Of a stretch of 44,514 bases of DNA, positions 24,758-32,817 are shown piece after piece (position 1 is the first letter of the stretch; every line of letters begins with the position of its first letter). A program made the position numbers and the translations under genes. This DNA is from an uncultured Butyricimonas sp. (GTDB lineage Bacteria > Bacteroidota > Bacteroidia > Bacteroidales > Marinifilaceae). A model generated the notes under the pieces. It made no database searches. It saw only the letters and a list, made by a program, of their open reading frames with translations, and was not told the origin of the DNA. The DNA lies in NCBI GenBank assembly GCA_944321845.1, contig CALUMT010000022.1:1-44514 (forward strand), given 5' to 3'.

Positions 24758-27231
24758 CATACCCGGATAATTTCGAGAACAAAATAAAATTTGATAAAAT
24801 CCGCCAGCTCATCACGTCCAATTGCCTGAGTGACATGGGACGAGTGCTGGTAAACGATATTACGTTTTCATCCGACTTCGAATGGATAAAGCAAAGCCTA
24901 GAGGAAACGACTGAATTCATGCACATCTGCACTGAAGAGGACAGTTTCCCCGTGTCCTATTACCAGGATGCACGTCCTTTTCTCGCTCGGGTCAGAGTCG
25001 AGGGACTTTTCCTTGAAATCAATGAACTGATTATTCTGAAAAATTCGCTGGAATCATTAAACAGTATTGTTCGTTTCTTTCGCGACAAACAGGAACGATT
25101 CCCCCGATTAACGGAAAGAGCCGGGAATATCCAGATTTTTCCTTACGTGCTACAACGTCTGGACTCCATTGTTTCAAAATATGGGACAATTAAAGATTCC
25201 GCCTCCCCCGCGCTGGGAACAATACGCCACACGATAGCGAAAAAACAATCGGGTATATCCCGCCGGATGCAAAGTTTATTACAGAAAGCTCAGGAAGAAG
25301 GCTGGGCTGACAAAGATACAAACATCGCTATCCGGGACGGAAGAATGGTTATTCCGGTTCCATCCGCCTACAAGAGGAAATTGAACGGTATTGTCCATGA
25401 CGAATCCGTCACGGGAAAAACTTCATACATCGAACCAACTGAAATCATCGAAACCAACAACGAGATAAGGGAACTGCAATTGGAAGAGAAAAGAGAAATC
25501 ACCCGGATTCTCCGCAAATTTGCCGACGATCTACGCCCATACATAGACTCCCTCATACCGGCTTATGATTTTATGGCGTTTATTGATTTCATCCGGGCCA
25601 AAAGTTTATTCTCTCTCCAGATCAATGCCATAGCCCCTCCATTTGAAGACAGACCTGAAATGTTGTGGTACAAGGCAAAACATCCCCTACTCTACCTCAG
25701 TCTAAAAAACAATGGCAAAGAAATTGTACCCCTAAACATCGAGGTAAATGAAGAACAACGGATTATTCTTATTTCAGGTCCCAACGCGGGAGGAAAATCG
25801 GTTTGCCTGCAAACGGTCGGATTGCTGCAATATATGTTCCAATGCGGGATCCCCGTTCCCGTCGAAGAATCCAGTAAATTCGGGATTTTCAAGAAAATAC
25901 TTATCGATATCGGCGACGAGCAATCACTGGAAAATGACCTCAGTACCTACAGTTCTCACCTGACAAACATGAAGAATTTCCTACGCCACGGGACCAATGA
26001 CACCCTCATCCTCATCGATGAATTCGGAACGGGTACAGAACCGATGCTCGGGGGTGCCATCGCCGAAGCCATCCTGAATAAATTGAACGAGAACAAGGTA
26101 AAAGGGATCATCACCACGCATTACACGAATTTAAAACACTTTGCCTCTTCCGCCCCGGGTATCACGAATGGCGCCATGTTATACGACGCCCATCGGATGT
26201 TACCCCTGTTCGAACTGGAAATCGGGAAACCCGGCTCCTCTTTCGCCTTCGAAATTGCCAAGAAGATAGGCTTACCACAAGACATACTGGATGATGCCGC
26301 CCGTAAAATCGGGGAGGAGCACGTGAACTTTGACAAACACCTAAAAGAAATTATCCGGGACAAACGCTACTGGGAAGAGAAACGGAAACGCATCCACGAA
26401 AACGAAAAACGCCTGGAAGAAGTGCTGGAGAAATATAAAACGGAATTAAACGATACTTCCAAACTGCGCAAGGAAATTATCAAAGAGGCAAAAGAACAGG
26501 CAAAAGAAATCATCGCTTCCGCCAATCGAACCGTTGAACACACGATTAAAGAAATTAAAGAAAGCCAGGCCGAAAAAGAGAGAACCCGCCTGGCCAAGAA
26601 ACAACTCGAAGCAGAAAAAGAAAACCTCAATCAACAGGACGAAAAAGAAGAAGCCCGCCTGCAACAGAAAATTGAGAAAATTAAAAACAGGGAAAAGAAA
26701 CGGCAAAAACAGAACAAAACCTCTCAGACGGAAACAGCCCCCTCTTCTACCCCATCGTCTACTTTAAGCAAAGGCGATCTCGTGCAAGTAGACGGGAAAA
26801 CCGTTGGCGAGATTCTGGAATTAAACACGAAAGATGCAACCATCGCCTTAGGTCCTTTACAAATGAAGGTCAAACTCGATCGCCTGACTAAAATATCAAA
26901 TAACCAGGCGAAGAAATTCGTGAGCCCACAACCTCAAATCCGTACATCAAACTACATAGAGAATATAAGTAGGAAAAGAGAGAGATTCAAGGCTGAAATA
27001 GACGTCAGGGGACTACGGGGAGACGAAGCATTGCAAAAAGTAATGGAACTCATCGATGATGCGGTCATGCTAAACGTCAAGGAATTACGTGTACTACATG
27101 GTACCGGGACCGGGGCATTACGCCAAATTATCCGGGACTATTTACGCACGAATCCGGTCGTGGGTTCCTGTGGCGACGAACACGTGCAATTGGGAGGAGC
27201 CGGAATCACGGTCATAAAACTAGATATATGA
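24754..27231 (+). CDS. mutS2: Endonuclease MutS2 (MutS-like ATPase with Smr nuclease domain)
   Basis: An 825-residue protein. N-terminal MutS core/clamp helices (1-300); ATPase with Walker A G-P-N-A-G-G-K-S at 342-349 and Walker B L-I-L-I-D-E-F-G-T-G-T-E-P near 420; a long charged coiled coil (about 520-660); a KOW-like segment near 675-720; and a C-terminal Smr domain (about 748-825) with D-V-R-G and H-G-T-G-T-G. It lacks the mismatch-binding MutS domain. MutS2 proteins suppress recombination or act in collided-ribosome rescue in other bacteria; which applies here is unknown. Confidence 0.95.
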   Translation: MTYPDNFENKIKFDKIRQLITSNCLSDMGRVLVNDITFSSDFEWIKQSLEETTEFMHICTEEDSFPVSYYQDARPFLARVRVEGLFLEINELIILKNSLESLNSIVRFFRDKQERFPRLTERAGNIQIFPYVLQRLDSIVSKYGTIKDSASPALGTIRHTIAKKQSGISRRMQSLLQKAQEEGWADKDTNIAIRDGRMVIPVPSAYKRKLNGIVHDESVTGKTSYIEPTEIIETNNEIRELQLEEKREITRILRKFADDLRPYIDSLIPAYDFMAFIDFIRAKSLFSLQINAIAPPFEDRPEMLWYKAKHPLLYLSLKNNGKEIVPLNIEVNEEQRIILISGPNAGGKSVCLQTVGLLQYMFQCGIPVPVEESSKFGIFKKILIDIGDEQSLENDLSTYSSHLTNMKNFLRHGTNDTLILIDEFGTGTEPMLGGAIAEAILNKLNENKVKGIITTHYTNLKHFASSAPGITNGAMLYDAHRMLPLFELEIGKPGSSFAFEIAKKIGLPQDILDDAARKIGEEHVNFDKHLKEIIRDKRYWEEKRKRIHENEKRLEEVLEKYKTELNDTSKLRKEIIKEAKEQAKEIIASANRTVEHTIKEIKESQAEKERTRLAKKQLEAEKENLNQQDEKEEARLQQKIEKIKNREKKRQKQNKTSQTETAPSSTPSSTLSKGDLVQVDGKTVGEILELNTKDATIALGPLQMKVKLDRLTKISNNQAKKFVSPQPQIRTSNYIENISRKRERFKAEIDVRGLRGDEALQKVMELIDDAVMLNVKELRVLHGTGTGALRQIIRDYLRTNPVVGSCGDEHVQLGGAGITVIKLDI

Positions 27232-27288
27232 TTTGCAAATATTTATTCTACCCATGCAAAGAAAAATTCATATAGATATCATTTTTTC

Positions 27289-27319
27289 TTGCAAGAATCA
27301 TTTTCATTTCATACATTTG
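27289..27319 (+). promoter_or_regulatory. Promoter of the intergenic small RNA
   Basis: TTG (27289-27291), 20 bases, TACATTTG (27312-27319): full consensus. The predicted start is near 27325, with no start codon leading to a meaningful ORF before the terminator. Confidence 0.65.
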
Positions 27320-27324
27320 TGACG

Positions 27325-27422
27325 TCAAAACGAAATGATATTTAAAGATGCAACCAGCTCGGAGAGGCCGGACAACTCTTCGAGATATTTGGCGGGGAAC
27401 TCCAGCGTTCCCCGCTTTCTTT
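27325..27422 (+). ncRNA. Candidate ~100-nt small RNA between mutS2 and arginine deiminase
   Basis: The transcript predicted from the upstream promoter contains a 9-bp stem (CTCGGAGAG 27358-27366 with CTCTTCGAG 27376-27384, one G-T pair) around a GCCGGACAA loop. A perfect terminator follows: GCGGGGAAC (27392-27400) with GTTCCCCGC (27407-27415), then TTTCTTT. The deiminase gene has its own TAACTTTG box at 27506-27513, beyond this terminator, which argues for an independent RNA rather than only a leader. No known RNA family was recognised. An attenuator or riboswitch ahead of the deiminase gene is the main alternative. Confidence 0.6.
27392..27422 (+). terminator. Terminator of the candidate small RNA
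   Basis: Nine perfect G/C-rich pairs, 6-base loop TCCAGC, then TTTCTTT. It is a classic intrinsic terminator on the plus strand. Confidence 0.88.
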
Positions 27423-27505
27423 ATAACCAGGCCCCATGCATATTTATTTTCCTTTTTTGCATAATTATAGTGGTGATTTATAAGTGTTATCATGAGAAGT
27501 TATAG

Positions 27506-27513
27506 TAACTTTG
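27506..27513 (+). promoter_or_regulatory. -7 box of the arginine deiminase gene
   Basis: TAACTTTG matches TAnnTTTG and lies 26 bases before the ATG at 27540. No good -33 box is visible. It excludes the longer in-frame start at 27492, which would lie upstream of the transcript start. Confidence 0.5.
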
Positions 27514-27539
27514 CCTCACTAATTAAAAACAAACACTTT

Positions 27540-28826
27540 ATGTCGAAGATTGTAGAGGTAAATGTTCAATCCGAAATTGGTAAATTGAATGGAGTCATTC
27601 TCCACACTCCAGGAGAAGAAGTCGAAAACATGACTCCTGAAAACGCAGAAAGAGCACTTTACAGTGATATCCTGAATTTATCCATAGCGCAAAAAGAATA
27701 CAAACAACTTAGCGGCGTATTAAGTAAAATCACCAACACTTACCAGGTAAAAGACCTGTTGACCAATATCCTGAAAGACAAGGCCACAAAAGCTGAAGTT
27801 CTAAACAGAATCGAGAAAATAGAACCGTTCATCGGGGAACATACCCCCAAGGGATCCATTAAAGAAGTTCTGCTTGACGAGAATGCCAGCGACCTCGCCC
27901 GCCTATTGATTGAAGGCGTTGAAATGAGACGGGACACGTTAACAAAATTCCTGAATAAAGACTGGTACGATTTACGCCCCTTGCATAATTTCTTCTTCAC
28001 CCGTGACGCCTCCATGAGTATGTACAACGAGGTTCTCATTGGACGTATGGCCAACGCCGTTCGGGACCGGGAAGCAATCATCATGCAATCCATTTTTGAT
28101 TTCACCCCGGGATTCAAGACCAAAACATTGACACTGGATCCCCAAAGCGGAATTAACCGCAAGACCACGATCGAAGGCGGTGACGTGCAAATCGCCCGTG
28201 AAGACATTCTCGTCATCGGGTGTGGCTGCCGTACCAACTCGCATGCCATCGACTCGCTCATGGAAGAATTCATCAAGCGCAACGAGGATCGGGTACAGCA
28301 CATTCTGGTTCAGGAATTGCCTCATAGCCCGGAATCCTTCATCCACCTTGACATGGTATTCACCTTCCTGGATAAAGACAAATGTATGGTTTACGAACCG
28401 CTCATCATGAGCCCGGGGAACTACCAGACCGTCCACATCAAAATACAACATGGTAAATTGATCAGCATCCGCCGTGAAAAGAACCTGCTGTCCGCCCTGC
28501 GGAAATTAGGCATGGATCTGGAACCCGTGTTCTGCGGAGGTGAAGACACTTGGAATCAAGAACGTGAACAATGGCACAGCGGGGCTAATTTCTTCTGCGT
28601 TGCGCCGGGAAAAGTCATCGGTTATGCCCGCAACAACTACACGGTTGAGGCCATGAACGAGGCCGGATTCGAAATCATCCGCGCCAATGACGTCATCAAC
28701 AACAAAATCGATCTGGCTCAGTACGAGAAATACATGATCACGATCGAAGGTTCCGAACTTCCCCGTGGAGGCGGAGGAGCCCGTTGCATGACAATGCCCA
28801 TCAATCGGGATGCCGTGGAATGGTAA
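27540..28826 (+). CDS. arcA: Arginine deiminase family protein
   Basis: A 428-residue guanidino-group hydrolase converting arginine to citrulline and ammonia. Active-site motifs: L-N-G-V-I-L-H-T-P-G-E-E near the N-terminus, F-F-F-T-R-D-A-S, E-G-G-D, H-L-D-M-V-F-T-F-L-D (catalytic His), N-x-x-C-V-A-P-G-K-V-I-G-Y-A-R-N, and the nucleophile Cys416 in G-G-G-G-A-R-C-M-T-M-P. Length is close to ArcA. No arcB, arcC or antiporter lies nearby, so it may serve arginine breakdown with unlinked genes. The start at 27540 (MSKIVEVN) fits the promoter box and family. Confidence 0.88.
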   Translation: MSKIVEVNVQSEIGKLNGVILHTPGEEVENMTPENAERALYSDILNLSIAQKEYKQLSGVLSKITNTYQVKDLLTNILKDKATKAEVLNRIEKIEPFIGEHTPKGSIKEVLLDENASDLARLLIEGVEMRRDTLTKFLNKDWYDLRPLHNFFFTRDASMSMYNEVLIGRMANAVRDREAIIMQSIFDFTPGFKTKTLTLDPQSGINRKTTIEGGDVQIAREDILVIGCGCRTNSHAIDSLMEEFIKRNEDRVQHILVQELPHSPESFIHLDMVFTFLDKDKCMVYEPLIMSPGNYQTVHIKIQHGKLISIRREKNLLSALRKLGMDLEPVFCGGEDTWNQEREQWHSGANFFCVAPGKVIGYARNNYTVEAMNEAGFEIIRANDVINNKIDLAQYEKYMITIEGSELPRGGGGARCMTMPINRDAVEW

Positions 28827-28844
28827 CCACCATAAACTATATAG

Positions 28845-28879
28845 AGCGGACAACTTCAAAAAAGTTGTCCGCTTTTTTA
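28845..28879 (+). terminator. Arginine deiminase terminator
   Basis: AGCGGACAACTT (28845-28856) pairs with AAGTTGTCCGCT (28862-28873) around CAAAA, with a six-T run ending at 28878, 19 bases after the stop codon. Confidence 0.9.
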
Positions 28880-28914
28880 ATTATCATGAACAAATTTGCC
28901 CAAGTAAAATATTA

Positions 28915-28929
28915 GTACTACCTTAGTAC
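28915..28929. promoter_or_regulatory. GTACTA-N3-TAGTAC operator-like palindrome upstream of iorAB
   Basis: Perfect 6-bp arms with spacer CCT. TTAGTAC also repeats directly at 28912-28918 and 28923-28929, 11 bases (one helical turn) apart. It lies about 40 bases before a micro-ORF and 200 bases before iorA. The half-sites resemble E. coli TrpR arms but with a shorter spacer, and TrpR is not expected in this phylum. Confidence 0.45.
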
Positions 28930-28966
28930 CCGAAATAGGACTGCAAACGTTTTATATAGATAGACA

Positions 28967-29041
28967 ATGTACAGACCGTCAGAATACTATTTCGTGCTAG
29001 CCTACATCGTGGGCGTACTGAAACTCTTCGGGGGGTTATAA
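28967..29041 (+). CDS. 24-residue aromatic-rich micro-ORF upstream of iorAB
   Basis: ATG at 28967 opens 24 codons ending in TAA: MYRPSEYYF at the start, a hydrophobic middle, and KLFGGL at the end. It contains four Tyr and two Phe, and residues 8-20 could span or sit in a membrane. Its 3' end is 5 bases before a hairpin (29047-29072), and iorA begins 90 bases further on. This could be a leader peptide sensing aromatic amino acids, fitting an enzyme of aromatic 2-oxoacids, or a tiny membrane protein. No clear ribosome site, so coding status is unproven. Confidence 0.4.
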   Translation: MYRPSEYYFVLAYIVGVLKLFGGL

Positions 29042-29046
29042 TAGAC

Positions 29047-29072
29047 CCACCCATGTTCTTCTCGTAGCATGG
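29047..29072 (+). other. Hairpin in the iorAB leader
   Basis: CCCATG (29047-29052) pairs with CATGGG (29067-29072), 14-base loop, followed by AAATTT. It is not a convincing terminator, but it is well placed to interact with translation of the micro-ORF just before it. The rest of the 305-base gap holds the deiminase terminator and the GTACTA palindrome. Confidence 0.4.
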
Positions 29073-29131
29073 GAAATTTCTGCCCCGACAAAAAGAATAT
29101 TACATTTTAATTAAATCAATATCTCATCATT

Positions 29132-30724
29132 ATGCAAAAACGACTGCTTTTAGGTGTTGAAGCTATCGCACAAGGTGCGCTAGACGGAGGTATATCCGGT
29201 GTATTCGCCTACCCGGGAACTCCTTCAACAGAAATCACCGAGTATATTCAAGAATCTAAAGAAGCCATTGCCCGCAACGTACACCGGGTATGGTCAGCCA
29301 ACGAAAAGACTGCCATGGAAACGGCACTTGGAATGTCCTATGCCGGCAAACGTGCGCTTGTCTGCATGAAACACGTGGGTATGAACGTGGCCGCCGACTG
29401 TTTCATGAACGCCGCCATCACGGGTGCCAACGGAGGTATGGTAGTAACTGCCGCCGACGACCCATCCATGCACTCTTCCCAGAACGAACAGGATTCCCGT
29501 GTATACGGTAAATTCGCTTTAGTTCCCATGATGGAACCCTCAAACCAACAAGAGGCTTACGACATGACCCGCTACGCGTTCGACCTGTCAGAGAAAATGG
29601 GAACCCCCGTGCTGATGCGTATCACGACCCGTTTGGCACACTCCCGCGCTGGTGTGGAATCCCGTGAAGCCCGTAAAGAAAATGAAATGTCTTTACCGGA
29701 AGACAAGCGTCAATTCGTGCTGCTTCCCGCCATCGCCAAGAAAAGATACCAAATCTTACTCGACAAACAACCGCTTTTCGAGGAAGAATCCAATAACTCC
29801 CCCTTCAACAAATACATCGAGGGACAAGACAAATCCATGGGAATCATCGCCTGCGGTATCGGCTACAACTATCTCATGGAAGCATTCAACGGTAACTGCC
29901 CCTATCCTATCGTGAAAGTAAGCCAATACCCGCTGCCCCGCCGCATGATCACCCGCTTGAGTGAAAGCTGCAAACGCATCGTGGTACTGGAAGAAGGATA
30001 CCCCGTTATCGAGGAATTATTAAAAGGATACTTGGCCAAGGAAGCCATCCACGGCCGTCTGGACGGGACACTTCCCCGCACCGGCGAACTTAACCCGGAC
30101 TGCGTGGCCAAAGCCTTCGGTCTGCCGACCACGGAAGGAGCCCCTGTACCTGAACTCGTTGCTCCGCGTCCACCGGCCTTGTGCGTGGGATGTAGCCACA
30201 GAGACGTGTACACGGCTTTGAACGACGTTATCAAAGAATACCCGAACGCACGCGTATTCTCCGATATCGGTTGCTACACGCTCGGTGCACTGCCTCCATT
30301 CCAGGCCATCAACTCCTGCGTTGACATGGGAGCCTCCATCACCATGGCCAAGGGTGCCGCCGATGCCGGCTTATACCCCGCCATCTCCGTTATCGGTGAC
30401 TCCACCTTCACTCACTCCGGTATGACCGGTTTGTTGGATGCCGTGAACGAAAAATCACCCATCACCATCATCATCTCCGACAATGAATCCATCTCCATGA
30501 CCGGAGGACAGGAATCATCCGCACTCGGACACCTGGAAGCCATCTGCCGGGGAGTCGGCGTGGAACCGGAACACATCCGCGTAATGATGCCGGTACCCAA
30601 GAACCACGATGAACTTTGCAGCATTATCCGCGAAGAAATCAACTACAAGGGAGTATCCGTGATCATCCCGCGTCGGGTATGTATCCAGAAAAACGCCCGT
30701 GATGCCAAGAAAAAGAAAAAATAA
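29132..30724 (+). CDS. iorA: Indolepyruvate:ferredoxin oxidoreductase alpha subunit, short form without ferredoxin domain
   Basis: A 530-residue TPP-dependent subunit oxidising aryl pyruvates (from Trp, Phe, Tyr) to aryl acetyl-CoA with ferredoxin, in the cytoplasm. The N-terminal pyrimidine-binding domain begins G-V-E-A-I-A-Q-G-A-L-D with Y-P-G-T-P-S-T-E-I; the C-terminal TPP domain has C-x-G-C-S-H-R-D, G-C-Y-T-L-G and the Mg-TPP loop G-D-S-T-F-T-H-S-G. It ends soon after P-R-R-V-C with a lysine tail. Archaeal IorA proteins continue there into a Cys-rich 4Fe-4S domain, absent here. iorB follows by 21 bp. Confidence 0.92.
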   Translation: MQKRLLLGVEAIAQGALDGGISGVFAYPGTPSTEITEYIQESKEAIARNVHRVWSANEKTAMETALGMSYAGKRALVCMKHVGMNVAADCFMNAAITGANGGMVVTAADDPSMHSSQNEQDSRVYGKFALVPMMEPSNQQEAYDMTRYAFDLSEKMGTPVLMRITTRLAHSRAGVESREARKENEMSLPEDKRQFVLLPAIAKKRYQILLDKQPLFEEESNNSPFNKYIEGQDKSMGIIACGIGYNYLMEAFNGNCPYPIVKVSQYPLPRRMITRLSESCKRIVVLEEGYPVIEELLKGYLAKEAIHGRLDGTLPRTGELNPDCVAKAFGLPTTEGAPVPELVAPRPPALCVGCSHRDVYTALNDVIKEYPNARVFSDIGCYTLGALPPFQAINSCVDMGASITMAKGAADAGLYPAISVIGDSTFTHSGMTGLLDAVNEKSPITIIISDNESISMTGGQESSALGHLEAICRGVGVEPEHIRVMMPVPKNHDELCSIIREEINYKGVSVIIPRRVCIQKNARDAKKKKK

Positions 30725-30745
30725 ATTAAACGAGAACAGATTACT

Positions 30746-31333
30746 ATGAAAACAGATATCATATTAGCCGGCGTCGGGGGACAAGGTATCCTCTCTATCG
30801 CCGCCGCTTTAGGTTCCGCGGCCATAACCAACAACCTATACATGAAGCAGGCCGAAACCCACGGAATGAGCCAACGCGGGGGAGACGTGCAATCCTACAT
30901 GCGTATCTCCGACCAACCGATCTATTCCGACCTGATCGCCAAGGGAACAGCCGACATCATCCTCTCCGTGGAACCCATGGAAGCACTGCGCTACCTTCCC
31001 TACCTGCGTCAAGGCGGTTACGTGGTGACCAACGCCACCCCGTTCATCAACATTCCGAACTACCCTGACGTGGAACAACTCATGGCCACCCTCAAGGCAC
31101 AACCCCATCAGGTAATCATCGACGCCGACACCATCGCCAAGGAAGCAGCCGGGAACACCCGTGCCAGCAACTTCGTCATGTTAGGTGCCGCCTCCCCCTT
31201 CATCGAAATTCCTTTCGAATACCTCGAAAAAGGTATTGCCGCTATCTTCGAGCGTAAGGGCCAAGAGGTAGTTGACATGAACTTGAAGGCTCTCCGTGCC
31301 GGACGTGAGTTCGCTCAAAACTACATCAAGTAA
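30746..31333 (+). CDS. iorB: Indolepyruvate:ferredoxin oxidoreductase beta subunit
   Basis: A 195-residue gamma-domain subunit of the 2-oxoacid:ferredoxin oxidoreductase family: G-V-G-G-Q-G-I-L-S near the start, A-E-T-H-G-M-S-Q-R-G-G-D-V-Q-S in the first third, then E-P-M-E-A-L-R. It pairs with IorA. It is the last gene of the two-gene operon, followed by a terminator. Confidence 0.94.
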   Translation: MKTDIILAGVGGQGILSIAAALGSAAITNNLYMKQAETHGMSQRGGDVQSYMRISDQPIYSDLIAKGTADIILSVEPMEALRYLPYLRQGGYVVTNATPFINIPNYPDVEQLMATLKAQPHQVIIDADTIAKEAAGNTRASNFVMLGAASPFIEIPFEYLEKGIAAIFERKGQEVVDMNLKALRAGREFAQNYIK

Positions 31334-31359
31334 AACATAACCAATCAAATCATATCCAG

Positions 31360-31387
31360 AAAAGGCCACATCAAGTGGCCTTTTCTC
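31360..31387 (+). terminator. iorAB terminator
   Basis: AAAAGGCCAC (31360-31369) pairs with GTGGCCTTTT (31375-31384), loop ATCAA. It ends only 16 bases before the next start codon, so the EamA gene may depend on read-through or have a start site within this stem. Confidence 0.8.
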
Positions 31388-31400
31388 TTGCCTCTAAAAC

Positions 31401-32357
31401 ATGGAAAACTACACGGGAGAACTTATAGCCCTGGGAGTAGCCGTCTCCTGGACCATCACGGCCCTCTGTTTCGAATATGCCGGTAAGAAAATCGGTGCCC
31501 TTGCCCTCAACGTGGTCCGCCTGACCCTCGCCATACTGATGCTTGGCATCATGCTGCAATACTTCACCGGCAGTATCGCCCCCTGGAATGCCGGCTGGGA
31601 AGCCTGGGGTTGGTTGACACTATCGGGACTCGTGGGCTACGTCTTCGGCGATTTCTGCCTATTCAACTCCTACCTGATTATCGGGGCCCGCTTCGGGCAA
31701 CTGTTCATGACCCTTGCCCCGCTCTTCGCCGCCATAACAGGTTATCTCTTCCTCGGGGAAAACATGAACCTGTCAGCTCTACTCGGCATGCTCATCTGCA
31801 TAACGGGAATAGGCCTCTCCATCATCGGGCAGACCGACTCTGCCAAAGAAAAAAACGGCAATTCCCACAAATGGGAAATCACCTTACCGACCAAAGGAAT
31901 ACTGCTGGGCATCGGAGCGGCTCTCGGACAAGGTGTCGGACTCGTTCTCAGCAAAATGGGGATCAACAGCTACCTCACCCATGTGCCACCAGTCACCCCA
32001 ACAGAGACCTTCATGGTACCCTTCGCGGCAACTCAGGTACGGGCCATCGTGGGGCTGATCGGTTTTCTCATTCTTCTCTTCATCCAAGGTCGACAACATG
32101 CCTTACTTGGCATATTCCGTGACCGCCGAGTACTGGCCACCTCCACTGCAGGCACCTTCTTCGGTCCATTCGTGGGAGTCGCCTTCTCGCTCATGGCCGT
32201 GCAATACACGGGTGCAGGCATAGCCTCCACCCTCATGGCCCTCACCCCCGTGCTGATCATCCTTCCCTCCCACTACATTTTCAAGGAGCGAATCACTTTC
32301 CGGCAAATACTAGGAACCCTCATCAGCATCATCGGCGTCAGTTTATTTTTCCTGTAA
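31401..32357 (+). CDS. EamA/DMT-family transporter
   Basis: A 318-residue inner-membrane protein with about ten hydrophobic helices in two EamA repeats (about 5-135 and 165-318). Typical features are the W-T-I-T-A-L-C-F-E-Y-A-G first helix, G-D-F-C-L-F-N-S-Y near 90, Y-L-F-L-G-E at the end of the first repeat, and A-L-T-P-V-L-I-I-L-P and F-K-E-R-I-T in the second. DMT carriers export amino acids, metabolites or drugs; the substrate cannot be read. It starts 67 bp after iorB, so export of an aryl-acid product is conceivable but unproven. Confidence 0.85.
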   Translation: MENYTGELIALGVAVSWTITALCFEYAGKKIGALALNVVRLTLAILMLGIMLQYFTGSIAPWNAGWEAWGWLTLSGLVGYVFGDFCLFNSYLIIGARFGQLFMTLAPLFAAITGYLFLGENMNLSALLGMLICITGIGLSIIGQTDSAKEKNGNSHKWEITLPTKGILLGIGAALGQGVGLVLSKMGINSYLTHVPPVTPTETFMVPFAATQVRAIVGLIGFLILLFIQGRQHALLGIFRDRRVLATSTAGTFFGPFVGVAFSLMAVQYTGAGIASTLMALTPVLIILPSHYIFKERITFRQILGTLISIIGVSLFFL

Positions 32358-32540
32358 TCATCACCCTAACCCTTCTCTCCCTTACCTGTAAGCACTACCA
32401 CGTCATACCACCCTATCCCTACATGTTGGCAAGAAGCTGCAACACTTGCCAATAAACTTCCTATACCCGTCCCTTTTCTTCCACACGAGTATACCTAACA
32501 CCATTCTCATCTTCCCCTATAAATCGATAGCTTATTCCTC

Positions 32541-32803
32541 GACAGGGATCATACAGGGGATAAACAGGTATTTGACAGGGAGAAAAGCTATATAAAAACC
32601 GTTATATCACCGATATTCAACCGGGATCTATCTTTTAGATATCTAATAACAATCCAATAAAAACCCTATATAATAGTGGGTTCTTACAAGGATTTTACAA
32701 GGTTCTTACAGGGTTTTACAGGGTTAAAGTACGGTTTATATATAGAGAGATAACTTTTCTTCTCCCTGTAAAATCCCTGTTTATCCCCTGTATGATCCTT
32801 GTA
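32541..32803. repeat. ~263-bp inverted-repeat element in a convergent gap
   Basis: The left arm (32541-32601) is nearly the reverse complement of the right arm (32732-32803). The outer block, ATCATACAGGGGATAAACAGG, is identical in both. The arms differ by small gaps and end at CCG/CGG. The 130-base middle holds short tandem units of TTACAAGG/TTACAGGG (32683-32723). No ORF. It sits between convergent genes, so it could act as a bidirectional RNA barrier or be a miniature transposable element. The remaining bases, 32358-32540, show nothing else recognisable. Confidence 0.72.
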
Positions 32804-32817
32804 TAAGCCCTGTTTAG

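Noticed and set aside
28915-28929. TrpR operator
   Set aside because: Half-sites match but the spacer is 3 instead of 6 bases, and TrpR is not expected in Bacteroidota; kept only as an unnamed dyad.
32683-32723. CRISPR-like array
   Set aside because: The TTACAAGG/TTACAGGG units are about 10 bases with no unique spacers; they are simple short tandem repeats inside the inverted-repeat element.
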